In this document: positions 54,924 to 63,412 of the stretch, piece after piece
Position numbering within the stretch: the stretch's first letter is position 1
Layout: each line of letters begins with the position of its first letter
From: Sphingomonas canadensis
GTDB taxonomy: Bacteria > Pseudomonadota > Alphaproteobacteria > Sphingomonadales > Sphingomonadaceae
Length of the DNA stretch: 64,000 bases
Reading direction: 5' to 3'
NCBI RefSeq assembly: GCF_026013525.1
Contig: NZ_JAPDRA010000001.1
Coordinates: 496,001 to 560,000 of the forward strand
Program-made: the position numbers and the translations under genes
The notes under the pieces: generated by a model
What the model saw: the letters and a program-made list of their open reading frames with translations, nothing else
What the model was told of the DNA's origin: nothing
The model's database searches: none

Positions 54924-56177
54924 TCAGCCGTGGCTCGCCACGATCGCCGCCGCCACCGCCTGCATCAGTTGCTGCCGGTCCGGGATCGGGCGTGGCGTGT
55001 CGCCGATCATCACCGCAATCGCATAGGATTTGCCGTTGGGCGCGGTCAGGATACCCACGTCATTATATCCCGCCGTGCGGCCGCGCAGGTCCTGCCCGGT
55101 GCCGGTCTTGTGGCCATAGCTCCAGCCAGCGGGAACGGCGCCGCGCACGCGCGCCTTGCCCGTCTTGGCCTCTTCCATCGTCGCGATCAGCCAGGCGGTG
55201 GAGGAGGGCGAGAGCAGCTCGCCGCGCTTCAGCCGGGCCAGCGCCTGGGCGATCGCCTCCGGCGCCGCGCCATCGGGCGGATCGGCGACATAGGCCTCGA
55301 ACGCCGCCAGCCGCACGCCCGGGGCAAGCTGCGCGCGCGCCTGGGCAAAGGCGTTGCCCATCGAATATTCCGGTTTCCACTTCAGCCCGGCCGTGGCGGA
55401 CTGCAGGTCGCGCTCGCCGGGGCCGAAGCGGATCGATCCCAGCCCCTTGCGCGCGATGAAGTCGCGCACCGCCTGCGGGCCGCCCGCCAGGCGCAGCAGC
55501 TTGTCGTTGCAGGTGTTGTCGCTCATCTGCATCGCGCGGCGCATGATCTCGCCCACGGTCGCGGTATAGCCGGCGTCGTCCTTGATCAGCGCGGCCACCG
55601 GCTGGTGGAACAGCGTCAGATCGGCCTTGGTGATGGTGATCTTGTCGTCCAGCGTCAGCCGGCCCTGGTCGCGCAGGTCCAGGATGGTCATCGCCACCCA
55701 CAGCTTGCTCACGCTCTGCTGCGGCAGCTTGCGGTCGCCGTTGGCGGAAACGGTCCAGCCTTCGTCCACGCTGGTCACCGCCACGCCCACGGTGCCCTGG
55801 AAGCCGCCGACCAGCGCGGCGACCGACGATTTGAGCGACGCGGGCGCCGGTGCGGTGGGCGCCGGGGCCGCCGCCGGGGCGGATTGTCCGCCCGAAAGAT
55901 AGCTATAGTCGGGCGGCGGCAGCACGATGCGCTCGCGATGCTCGACATGCACGCCGCAGCCGAGCAGGAACGCCGGCGCCACCCCGCCCAGCGTCAGCGC
56001 GCGTTCCAGCGTGGAGAATGGCTTCATCTCGGGCACATAATCGCGCAGCGGCAGCGCCTTGCCCTTGGCGGCGGCATCGCCGGCCAGCGCCTTGCCCCGC
56101 GCCGCGAACTGACGGAATGCCGCGGCCACCCCATCGAGCGGCACCGCGCGCGCGAGATCGGAAAACGGCTTCAACAT
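54924..56177 (-). CDS. Class A beta-lactamase-like serine hydrolase
   Basis: This 417-residue serine hydrolase has the active-site SVSK (Ser155, Lys158), an SDN loop in MSDNTCNDKLL and a KTG triad in GHKTGTGQDL, the class A beta-lactamase/PBP set. The usual E-x-x-L-N omega-loop is not clear (FGPGERDLQ is nearest), so antibiotic hydrolysis is uncertain. The N-terminus carries two copies of a KPFSxLxRAxxLxGVAxAF unit, the second ending in lipobox LLGC. Translation may start at 56177, or at the ATG 56027 to give a simple lipoprotein. Confidence 0.78.
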   Translation of the reverse strand: MLKPFSDLARAVPLDGVAAAFRQFAARGKALAGDAAAKGKALPLRDYVPEMKPFSTLERALTLGGVAPAFLLGCGVHVEHRERIVLPPPDYSYLSGGQSAPAAAPAPTAPAPASLKSSVAALVGGFQGTVGVAVTSVDEGWTVSANGDRKLPQQSVSKLWVAMTILDLRDQGRLTLDDKITITKADLTLFHQPVAALIKDDAGYTATVGEIMRRAMQMSDNTCNDKLLRLAGGPQAVRDFIARKGLGSIRFGPGERDLQSATAGLKWKPEYSMGNAFAQARAQLAPGVRLAAFEAYVADPPDGAAPEAIAQALARLKRGELLSPSSTAWLIATMEEAKTGKARVRGAVPAGWSYGHKTGTGQDLRGRTAGYNDVGILTAPNGKSYAIAVMIGDTPRPIPDRQQLMQAVAAAIVASHG

Positions 56178-56346
56178 CACCACGTTAACCTGCCCCTTGC
56201 CCGATCGCATCATGCGGCGCACGCGCATGCCGCAGCAAGCCAAAAATCGCCGCGCCGCGACGAATTCCGTCCCAATAGCGGCGAAGCGTGAACAGCAGGA
56301 AAATGGCGGCGGCGAAATTCCGGATTGTCCGCAGCCGGTCGCAGCC

Positions 56347-57927
56347 TCAGGGCACCAGCACCGTATCCTCGGCCAGCGGCAGCAGGTCCGGATAATCGAG
56401 CGTATAGTGCAGCCCGCGGCTCTCCTTGCGGTGGAGCGCCGATCGCACGATCAGGTCGGCGGATTCGAGCAGGTTGCGCAGCTCGATCAGGTCCGGGGTC
56501 ACGCGGAAATGGCCGTAATAATCGGCCACCTCCTCGCGCAGCAGCTTGATGCGGTGCGCCGCGCGCTCCAGCCGCTTGGTGGTGCGCACGATGCCGACAT
56601 AATTCCACATGAACCGGCGGATCTCGGTCCAGTTCTGCTTGATCACGACTTCCTCGTCGGAATCGGCCACGCGGCTTTCGTCCCACGGCCGGATCGCGGG
56701 CGGCGCGGCCAGATCGCCCCAATGCGCCGCGATGTGGCTCGCCGCCGCTTCGCCATAGACGAAGCATTCCAGCAGCGAGTTGGACGCCAGGCGATTGGCG
56801 CCGTGCAGCCCCGATTGGGTGCATTCGCCCGCAGCATAGAGGCCCGGCAGATCGGTCTTGCCGTCGCGATCGATCACGATTCCGCCGCAGGTATAGTGCT
56901 GGGCGGGCACCACCGGGATCGGCTCGCGCGTCATGTCGATGTCCAGGTCCAGCAGCCGCGCGTGGATCGTGGGGAAGTGGCGCGCCACGAAATCGGCGCC
57001 CATGTGGCTGATGTCCAGATGGACGAAATCCAAGCCCAGCCGCTTGATCTCATGGTCGATCGCGCGCGCCACCACGTCGCGCGGCGCCAGTTCGGCGCGC
57101 AGATCGAATTCGGGCATGAAGCGGTGGCCGGTGCCGGGGATCTTGAGCTGCCCGCCCTCGCCGCGCACCGCCTCGGTGATCAGGAAGTTCTTGACCTCCA
57201 GATTGTAGAGGCAGGTCGGGTGGAACTGCATGAACTCCATGTTGGAGATGCGGCATCCCGCGCGCCACGCCATGGCGATGCCGTCCCCTGTCGCGCCGCG
57301 CGGGGCGGTGGAGAAGAGGTAGGTGCGCCCCGCCCCGCCCGTCGCCAGGATCGTGGCGCGCGCGGTGAACAGCTCCACGCGCCGCCGCTCCCGGCTGAAG
57401 GCATAGACGCCCCAGACGTTGCCCGCGCCCGAATAGCGCGCCTCGTGGCGGCTGGTGGCCAGATCGATCACCACCATGTCGGGCACCAGCGTCACATTGG
57501 GGTGCGCGTGCGCCGCCTTCAGCAGCGCCGCCTGCACCGCCGCGCCGGTGGCGTCGTCGACATGGACGATGCGGCGGTGGCTGTGCCCGCCCTCGCGCGT
57601 CAGGTGCAGCGCGTTGCCCTCGGTGTTGAACGGTACGCCGAGCTGCGCCAGCCGCGCGATCGCCGCGGGCGCGTTCTCGACCACGAACTCCACTGTGGCG
57701 CGATCGTTCAGCCCGGCGCCGGCCACGATCGTGTCCTCGACATGCTGTTCGAAGCTGTCGCCTTCCTCCAGCACCGCGGCGATCCCGCCCTGCGCCCAGG
57801 CGGTCGATCCCTCGTCCAGCCGCCCCTTGGCGAGCACGGTCACCTTGAACCGGTCGGCCAGATTCAGTGCCGCGGTAAGCCCCGCCGCGCCGGATCCGAT
57901 GATCAGGATGTCGGAGGTACGAGTCAT
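56347..57927 (-). CDS. nadB: L-aspartate oxidase
   Basis: NadB oxidises aspartate to iminoaspartate for NAD synthesis. It has 526 residues. The FAD fold GSGAAG is at 11-16. STAWAQGGIAAVL, the HSHRRIVHVDDATG region, MEFMQFHPTCLYN, YTCGGI and AGECTQSGLHGANRLASNSLLECFVYG are diagnostic against the related fumarate reductases. nadA and nadC are not in the window. Its ATG overlaps the stop of the UDG-like gene. Confidence 0.96.
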   Translation of the reverse strand: MTRTSDILIIGSGAAGLTAALNLADRFKVTVLAKGRLDEGSTAWAQGGIAAVLEEGDSFEQHVEDTIVAGAGLNDRATVEFVVENAPAAIARLAQLGVPFNTEGNALHLTREGGHSHRRIVHVDDATGAAVQAALLKAAHAHPNVTLVPDMVVIDLATSRHEARYSGAGNVWGVYAFSRERRRVELFTARATILATGGAGRTYLFSTAPRGATGDGIAMAWRAGCRISNMEFMQFHPTCLYNLEVKNFLITEAVRGEGGQLKIPGTGHRFMPEFDLRAELAPRDVVARAIDHEIKRLGLDFVHLDISHMGADFVARHFPTIHARLLDLDIDMTREPIPVVPAQHYTCGGIVIDRDGKTDLPGLYAAGECTQSGLHGANRLASNSLLECFVYGEAAASHIAAHWGDLAAPPAIRPWDESRVADSDEEVVIKQNWTEIRRFMWNYVGIVRTTKRLERAAHRIKLLREEVADYYGHFRVTPDLIELRNLLESADLIVRSALHRKESRGLHYTLDYPDLLPLAEDTVLVP

Positions 57928-58613
57928 CGCGGCCGCGCCATGTTGAGCATTTCCGCCACCAGCGGACTGGGGTCCGAAGCAGGATTAATCCAGCTCGCGC
58001 GGCTGGGATGGGTTACGGAGATGACGATGCGGCCATCTGGTGCCTGATGCGCTGTGCTTGCCCACCCTCTTGCGTTGCGTTCGCGAATTTCGTCCAAAGG
58101 GTTATGCGCATCCATCTTCTTACGGAATAGAGCGCCAGCGGTCTTTCCAAGGCAAACCACCACACGCACCCGCAGGCTGTCCAATACCGCTTGATGAACC
58201 GGCCAGCAGGCTTGCAGCAGCAGGTCTCGTTCTGAGCCTAGGCTCCCTTCATTGGTCGAGCGTACAAAAATGGCGTTGCTTGATGGCGTCAATCTCGGAT
58301 CGCGCCCCAGAATGTGTAGCATATGCCGCATCTGCGGCTGCATGCCCCAGGCTCCGGGCTGTGCGCCTTCCCAAGATACATCGACATATTCGGACCAAGG
58401 CGCAGTGCGCTTCCAGAAATCACCGATATGCTTCTCGATGGTTTCGTTGCGCTGACGCACGGGATCGCCACCGGGATTTAGCCCAGCGACATAAAGGTCG
58501 CGGTGCTCTGAGAATGCCTCCTTGCCACTGTAGAATACCGAGCCTGAGCGAGCCAGCAGCGACGGCGGCAAGGCGGCCAAGCTTTGCCGGATTGCTTCGG
58601 GCACTTCAGCCAT
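57924..58613 (-). CDS. Uracil-DNA glycosylase-superfamily-like protein
   Basis: This 229-residue protein has UDG-superfamily landmarks: motif A-like VAGLNPGGDP (42-51), NAIFVRST (113-120), VVVCLGKTAGALF (151-163) and motif B-like VTHPSRAS (200-207, His202). It probably recognises a damaged or modified base, though it may be an inactive relative. Codon and base use are visibly less GC-rich than its neighbours, suggesting later acquisition. Yet it overlaps nadB by four bases and the ABC ATPase stop by eight. Confidence 0.7.
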   Translation of the reverse strand: MAEVPEAIRQSLAALPPSLLARSGSVFYSGKEAFSEHRDLYVAGLNPGGDPVRQRNETIEKHIGDFWKRTAPWSEYVDVSWEGAQPGAWGMQPQMRHMLHILGRDPRLTPSSNAIFVRSTNEGSLGSERDLLLQACWPVHQAVLDSLRVRVVVCLGKTAGALFRKKMDAHNPLDEIRERNARGWASTAHQAPDGRIVISVTHPSRASWINPASDPSPLVAEMLNMARPR

Positions 58614-59529
58614 TCGCCGCCCGCGTCAGGCTAAGGAACACGTCCTCCAGGTCCGCCTCGCGCGTGGAGACGTCGACGATGCCATAGCCCTCGCGCTGGA
58701 CGGCATCCAGCACCTGGCCCGCGTTCGCCTGGTCCTTGCGATAGGTGATCACCAGCGTGCGCGCGCCGCGCATCTCGATCTTCTGGAAACAGGTGTCGGC
58801 GGGCGCGCCGGGTATGTCGCGGTCCACGGTCACCTCAACCACCTTTTCCTGCGCCATGGCGAGCAGATCGCGCGTCGGCTGGTTGGTGATCACGCGGCCG
58901 TGGTTGATGATCGCGATGCGATCGCACAGCTCCTCGGCCTCTTCCAGATAGTGGGTCGTCAGCACCACCGTCACGCCGCGCGCGTTGAGCTCGCGCACAT
59001 AGGCCCAGAGCTGCTGGCGCAGCTCCACGTCCACCCCCGCGGTCGGCTCGTCCAGCACCAGCACCGGCGGCGAATGGACCATTGCCTTGGCCACCATCAG
59101 CCGCCGCTTCATTCCGCCCGAAAGCGTGCGCGAATAGGCCTCGGCCTTGTCCTCCAGATGCACCGCGCGCAGCAGCGCCATCGCGTCGAACCGCTCCTTG
59201 CGCACCCCATAGAGCCCGGCCTGGATCTCCAGCGTCTCGCGCGGGGTGAAGAAGGGGTCGAAGGTGATCTCCTGATTGACGATGCCGATCGATGCCTTGG
59301 CGTTGCGCGGGTGGGAATCGATGTCGAAGCCCCATATGCGCGCGGTGCCGCCCGTCTTGTTCACCAGGCCCGCCAGGATGTTGATCAGCGTCGATTTGCC
59401 CGCGCCGTTCGGCCCCAGCAGCCCGAAGATCTGCCCGCGCGGCACATCGAAGCTCACCCCGTCCAGCGCGCGCTTGCCGCCGGCATAGGTCTTGCACAAC
59501 TGGTCGATGGCGATCGCGGCTTCGGTCAT
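58606..59529 (-). CDS. ABC transporter ATP-binding protein (ABC-2 export type)
   Basis: This 307-residue ATPase has Walker A GPNGAGKST at 39-47, signature LSGGMKRRLMVAKAMV, Walker B PPVLVLDEPTAGVD and H-loop TTHYLEEAEELCDR. A C-terminal regulatory extension covers about 220-307. It resembles the NodI/CcmA/YadG-type ATPases that pair with an ABC-2 permease. No permease is adjacent: the UDG-like gene occupies the downstream position. The ATG at 59529 fits the family; longer frames do not. Confidence 0.9.
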   Translation of the reverse strand: MTEAAIAIDQLCKTYAGGKRALDGVSFDVPRGQIFGLLGPNGAGKSTLINILAGLVNKTGGTARIWGFDIDSHPRNAKASIGIVNQEITFDPFFTPRETLEIQAGLYGVRKERFDAMALLRAVHLEDKAEAYSRTLSGGMKRRLMVAKAMVHSPPVLVLDEPTAGVDVELRQQLWAYVRELNARGVTVVLTTHYLEEAEELCDRIAIINHGRVITNQPTRDLLAMAQEKVVEVTVDRDIPGAPADTCFQKIEMRGARTLVITYRKDQANAGQVLDAVQREGYGIVDVSTREADLEDVFLSLTRAANG

Positions 59530-59634
59530 GCGCCTCGAATTAGGCCGCGCGCCGCGCTTGGCAAGCAAATCCCTTGCCTTCGCCCGGCCAAGCCGCCACC
59601 ACCGGGCGACCATTTGGGGGAAGGAAATACCGGC

Positions 59635-59961
59635 ATGCCGTTCGTTACCGCGCTCGTCCTCGCGCTCGCGCCCGTCGCGCCCCAGGCGATCGACCCACAG
59701 GATCGCGCCGATGCGATCTGCACGCTCGCCATGTCGAACAAGTCCGATGCGCTGGCCGACAGCGATCCGGCGATGTCGGAGAAAATGGCCGGGATCATGA
59801 TGTTCTACGTCGGTAAGCTGTTCGGCCGGCATGACGGTCCGGCCGTGCGCGCGCTGCTGAACGCGGTGGACGCGGATGCGGGCGCTGAGGCGATCGAGGC
59901 CGCCGGGCGCTCCTGCGTCGAGGGCGTTTCCGCCGCTGCCGCGGTGTTGCAGGATGAGTGA
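59635..59961 (+). CDS. Hypothetical small exported protein
   Basis: This 108-residue protein has a signal peptide (MPFVTALVLALAPVAPQAID) and a mature part of about 88 residues. Two cysteines, in DAICTLAM and RSCVEG, may form a disulfide in the periplasm. FYVGKLFGRHDGPAVRALL lies between them. No family is recognised. AAGGAA lies nine bases before the ATG. It is divergent from the ABC ATPase. Confidence 0.7.
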   Translation: MPFVTALVLALAPVAPQAIDPQDRADAICTLAMSNKSDALADSDPAMSEKMAGIMMFYVGKLFGRHDGPAVRALLNAVDADAGAEAIEAAGRSCVEGVSAAAAVLQDE

Positions 59962-60006
59962 CGTGGCGCATTGCCGCGCGCGCCCCGCTTTGCTAGTCGC
60001 GCGGCG

Positions 60007-60237
60007 ATGATTCCGCCGCCCGAAGTCACCCGCGTCAGCCACGCCCGCGTCGCATGCGACGGGGCGCAGGCCGGCATCCCCGCCGCGCTCGGCCATCCGC
60101 GCGTGTTCCTTGAGATCGACGAGCACGGCTATGTCGATTGCGGCTATTGTGATCGCCGCTTCGTGCTGATCGGCGGACCTGCCGACGGCGCGGACCAGTC
60201 GCAGCTTCCCGACATCGCCTCGGGCGCCAGCCTCTGA
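60007..60237 (+). CDS. CHCC-type zinc-finger protein (NDUFS6-like)
   Basis: This 76-residue protein matches the zf-CHCC domain: a first Cys in RVACDG, a His in GHPRVFLEIDEHG, and the CGYC pair in VDCGYCDRRFVL. The domain is that of the complex I accessory subunit NDUFS6. Bacterial copies are common in alphaproteobacteria and probably bind zinc or support complex I. It lies 45 bp after the small exported protein and 53 bp before tldD. Confidence 0.85.
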   Translation: MIPPPEVTRVSHARVACDGAQAGIPAALGHPRVFLEIDEHGYVDCGYCDRRFVLIGGPADGADQSQLPDIASGASL

Positions 60238-60290
60238 TCCGGCGGGCTGCGGCGGCGTGACTCTGCCGCGCATGCCACTATATCGGCTGG

Positions 60291-61718
60291 ATGAATCCCG
60301 TCACCGATCCGCGCGGCCTGCTCTACCGCGACGCCCTTGATCCCGATACCGCGCTGAAGCTGACCGCCCAGGCGCTCGCCAGCGCCGAGGATGGGGAACT
60401 CTATCTCCAGTATCGCCGTACCGAGGCCTTCGGCTTCGACGACGGTCGGCTGAAGACCGCGAGCTATGATACCCAGTCGGGCTTCGGCCTGCGCGCCGTA
60501 TCGGGCGAGACGACCGCCTTCGCCCATGCCAACGAGATCAGCGCCGACGCGATCCGCCGCGCGGCGGAGACGATGGCGCTGATCGATCCCGCCCAGGGGC
60601 CGAAGGCCGCCGCCCCGCGCCGCAGCAACCGGCATCTCTACACCGATGCCGATCCGCTCGATCTGGTGCCCTTCGCCGACAAGGTGAACCTGTGCCAGAC
60701 GATCGACGCCGCCGCCCGCGCGCGCGATCCGCGCGTCGTCCAGGTCTCGGTCAGCCTCACCGGCCAGTGGAGCGTGGTGGAGATCGTGCGGCCCGACGGC
60801 TTCACCGCCACCGACGTCCGCCCGCTCGTCCGCCTCAACGTCACCATCGTGGCCGAGGTGGACGGCCGCCGCGAAACCGGCAGCTTCGGCCTGGGCGGGC
60901 GAGAGCTCTACGGCCGGCTGTTCGAACCGGCGACGTGGAACCGCGCGATCGACGAGGCGCTGGCCCAGGCGCTGGTGAACCTCGATTCCGAAGACGCGCC
61001 GGCAGGCGAGATGACCGTGCTGCTCGGCCCCGGCTGGCCCGGCGTGCTGCTGCACGAGGCGGTGGGCCATGGGCTGGAGGGCGATTTCAACCGCAAGGGC
61101 ACCAGCGCCTTCGCCGGCCGCATCGGCGAGCGCGTGGCCGCGCCCGGCGTCACCGTGATCGACGACGGATCGATCGCCGCGCGCCGTGGATCGCTCAGCA
61201 TCGACGACGAAGGCACGCCGACGCAGGAGAATATCCTGATCGAGGACGGCATCCTGAAGGGCTATATCCAGGACCGGATGAACGCCCGGCTGATGGGCGT
61301 CGCGCCCACCGGCAACGGGCGGCGCGAAAGCTTCCAGCACGCGCCGATGCCGCGCATGACCAACACCTTCATGCGCGGCGGCAACGATGATCCCGCCGAG
61401 TTGCTGAGCCGCGTGAAGAAGGGCATCTTCGCCAAATCCTTCGGTGGCGGGCAGGTGGATATCGTGTCGGGCAAGTTCGTCTTCACCTGTACCGAGGCCT
61501 ATCGCGTCGAAAACGGTCGGATCGGCGCTCCCGTGAAGGGGGCGACGATCATCGGCGACGGGCCGAGCGCGCTGACCCAGGTGAAGGGCATCGGCAGTGA
61601 TTTCGCGCTGGACGAGGGCATCGGCATGTGCGGCAAGGGCGGGCAGAGCGTGCCCGCGGGCGTGGGCCAGCCCACGCTGCTGCTCGAAGGGCTGACGGTG
61701 GGCGGCACCGCGGCCTGA
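60291..61718 (+). CDS. tldD: Metalloprotease TldD
   Basis: TldD is the zinc-binding half of the TldD/PmbA (TldE) protease that processes small peptides. It has 475 residues. The zinc motif HEAVGH is at 255-260 (LLHEAVGHGLEGDFNRKG). GIFAKSFGGGQVDIVSGKFVF and GIGMCGKGGQSVPAGVGQPT are diagnostic. The partner pmbA is not in the window. Confidence 0.95.
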   Translation: MNPVTDPRGLLYRDALDPDTALKLTAQALASAEDGELYLQYRRTEAFGFDDGRLKTASYDTQSGFGLRAVSGETTAFAHANEISADAIRRAAETMALIDPAQGPKAAAPRRSNRHLYTDADPLDLVPFADKVNLCQTIDAAARARDPRVVQVSVSLTGQWSVVEIVRPDGFTATDVRPLVRLNVTIVAEVDGRRETGSFGLGGRELYGRLFEPATWNRAIDEALAQALVNLDSEDAPAGEMTVLLGPGWPGVLLHEAVGHGLEGDFNRKGTSAFAGRIGERVAAPGVTVIDDGSIAARRGSLSIDDEGTPTQENILIEDGILKGYIQDRMNARLMGVAPTGNGRRESFQHAPMPRMTNTFMRGGNDDPAELLSRVKKGIFAKSFGGGQVDIVSGKFVFTCTEAYRVENGRIGAPVKGATIIGDGPSALTQVKGIGSDFALDEGIGMCGKGGQSVPAGVGQPTLLLEGLTVGGTAA

Positions 61719-61732
61719 TCGCCCGTGCGGCG

Positions 61733-62737
61733 TTATGGCTTGCGGTGTCGCTCCACATCGTCCAGCGCCTTGCGCGTCGCCGCTGCGCTGTTGCGCTGAA
61801 GGCTCTCCTGCTCCGCAACCAGCCGCATGAGCTCGCTGTGCGCGGCGTTGAACTCGGTCATGTCCCGCGCGTTGGTGAACTGGAAATTCGCGCCCTGCGG
61901 CCGCCATCGCCCGCGCGCCAGCACGCGGCAGCGCTTGATCATCTCCGCGACCATCAGCTTCTCGATCTCATATGCCCGCTCTATGCCCGCCCTATTCCGG
62001 GCAGCCGGGCCATCGAATCCCTCCAGCAGACCGTCGCGATAGGACTGGGGCACATCGATCGCCTCCATTCCCGAGCGTAGCGTTGCGACACGGGCCCTCC
62101 AGCGATCGCGATATGTGTCGACCGACGTCGAAAGGGCGTTCAGTTTGCCGCAGTCCTTCAGCACCGACGGATTGGCTTTGAGCGTCGCCGCGTTCGCCAG
62201 CGCTTCGAAGCCGGCAGCATCGACCTCCGCCGCATAGGCCAGGACATCCCGCTGCTGCCCATGCACGAAGTCCCGGATAAGGCCGTTCAGCGAGCGATCA
62301 CCTGCCGGTGCCGCGGCGACCTCATTCCCGTCCAGCGCGTCGCGCATCGCTTGCGATGCCGCGAACATATCCCCCTGCGCCTTCTTCAGCGCGACGCCGA
62401 TCCTGCCGAAGGTGAGCAGTACCGTCAGCGCGAGGACTATCAGTGCGCTCGCGACCTTCCACGGGATCACCACCCGGCGAAGTGCAGTGAAATACAGGAT
62501 TAGGTACCAGAATAGTGCCAGCCCGCCAGCATAGCCAGCAACGAACCCAAGCATATCGGTGCGGTTTGTGGGCAAATTTCGGCCGCTGATGTCGGTATTG
62601 GCTACTATCACGATCATCAGGAACGTGGTGATTAGGATCCCGATCAGCGCCCGCCACCAGGGCCAGCGTGTTTCCTCATCCTCCTCGTCTTCCCATTCCT
62701 CCGCGTATTCGGGTACCGATTCGCCCAATTCTGTCAT
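61733..62737 (-). CDS. Hypothetical three-helix membrane protein
   Basis: This 334-residue protein begins with an acidic tail (YAEEWEDEEDEE). Three transmembrane helices follow at about 29-47, 63-84 and 94-112, then about 220 soluble, mostly helical residues with two cysteines (KDCGKLNA, IKRCRVLARG). No family is recognised. Base composition is less GC-rich than tldD next door. The ATG at 62737 has GGGGGGAA upstream. It converges on tldD and lies 86 bp downstream of ccdB on the same strand. Confidence 0.7.
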   Translation of the reverse strand: MTELGESVPEYAEEWEDEEDEETRWPWWRALIGILITTFLMIVIVANTDISGRNLPTNRTDMLGFVAGYAGGLALFWYLILYFTALRRVVIPWKVASALIVLALTVLLTFGRIGVALKKAQGDMFAASQAMRDALDGNEVAAAPAGDRSLNGLIRDFVHGQQRDVLAYAAEVDAAGFEALANAATLKANPSVLKDCGKLNALSTSVDTYRDRWRARVATLRSGMEAIDVPQSYRDGLLEGFDGPAARNRAGIERAYEIEKLMVAEMIKRCRVLARGRWRPQGANFQFTNARDMTEFNAAHSELMRLVAEQESLQRNSAAATRKALDDVERHRKP

Positions 62738-62823
62738 GATATTTGTTCCCCCCGCGTACGGGAAGCTGGCGCGGTGCGCGGGCGCCGTCAACCGGTTGGA
62801 CGCAGCCGTGCAGATCCGGAGTG

Positions 62824-63120
62824 TCAGACGCCGGTTATCAGCATGTCCAGGGCGCTGATTACGGTCAGATACTCAGCCTCCAGCGATGCTATAGGATCCG
62901 CGAACTCCGATAGGGGCACGGTCGTCGCGAACTGCGTGACCATCACGAAATCCCCGGTGTCCAGAGCGAAAACCGGGTTGAGTCTTGGCCGCCTTGGTGG
63001 CGCTCTGTCGACAGGCAGCAAGGGCGCGACCAGCCGTGTGCCGAGATCGGCAAAACAGTCCGCCTGACAATCCACCACCATTGCGCCGCTGGCGAGCCTG
63101 ACGACATCGAATTGCGCCAT
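62824..63120 (-). CDS. ccdB: CcdB-family toxin
   Basis: This 98-residue CcdB-like protein opens MAQFDVVRLASGAMVVDCQADC, with LVAPLLPVDRAPPRRPRLNPVF and a C-terminal ISALDMLITGV. CcdB toxins poison DNA gyrase, with the last helix contacting GyrA. The start overlaps the ccdA stop by one base (TGATG), the classic antitoxin-toxin coupling. Activity is untested. Confidence 0.85.
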   Translation of the reverse strand: MAQFDVVRLASGAMVVDCQADCFADLGTRLVAPLLPVDRAPPRRPRLNPVFALDTGDFVMVTQFATTVPLSEFADPIASLEAEYLTVISALDMLITGV

Positions 63121-63365
63121 CAGAACCGGCGATATTCCGCCAGTGGGAGTCCGTTTTCCGCAACCCATTTGTTGACGGATTCCGCCCACTCCCGATTCTC
63201 TTCGCGCCACGCCCGCTCGCGCTCTTTCCTGCTGGCGTCGCGCAGCGCGGCCTCGCATATCTGCGACAGGTTCAGCCCGGCCGCACGCGCCGCGGCGACC
63301 ACGCCGGTGTCGAGCGACAGGTTCACCGCCTTGCGCTTGCCCGACGAGACGGAATCATGCTTCAT
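63120..63365 (-). CDS. ccdA: CcdA-family antitoxin
   Basis: This 81-residue antitoxin has an N-terminal ribbon-helix-helix domain (RKAVNLSLDTGVVAAARAAGLNLSQICEAALRDA) that binds its operator. The charged C-terminal half (ERAWREENREWAESVNKWVAENGLPLAEYRRF) wraps the toxin. Its ATG at 63365 coincides with the predicted transcription start, so the mRNA may be leaderless. A GTG two codons upstream is inside the -10 region and unlikely. Confidence 0.88.
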   Translation of the reverse strand: MKHDSVSSGKRKAVNLSLDTGVVAAARAAGLNLSQICEAALRDASRKERERAWREENREWAESVNKWVAENGLPLAEYRRF

Positions 63366-63400
63366 GCGCACAGGTTATGCGCATGGTCTATGCGCGTCAA
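63364..63400 (-). promoter_or_regulatory. ccdAB promoter with triple-repeat operator
   Basis: On the minus strand TTGACG (-35, 63395-63400) and TAACCT (-10, 63372-63377) are 17 bp apart, predicting initiation at about 63365, the ccdA start codon. ATGCGC recurs on the plus strand at 63364, 63377 and 63390, exactly 13 bp apart; the middle copy is part of the palindrome ATGCGCAT. This spacing fits cooperative ribbon-helix-helix binding by CcdA/CcdB for autoregulation. Operator function is inferred. Confidence 0.65.
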
Positions 63401-63412
63401 CGGGAGCGGATC

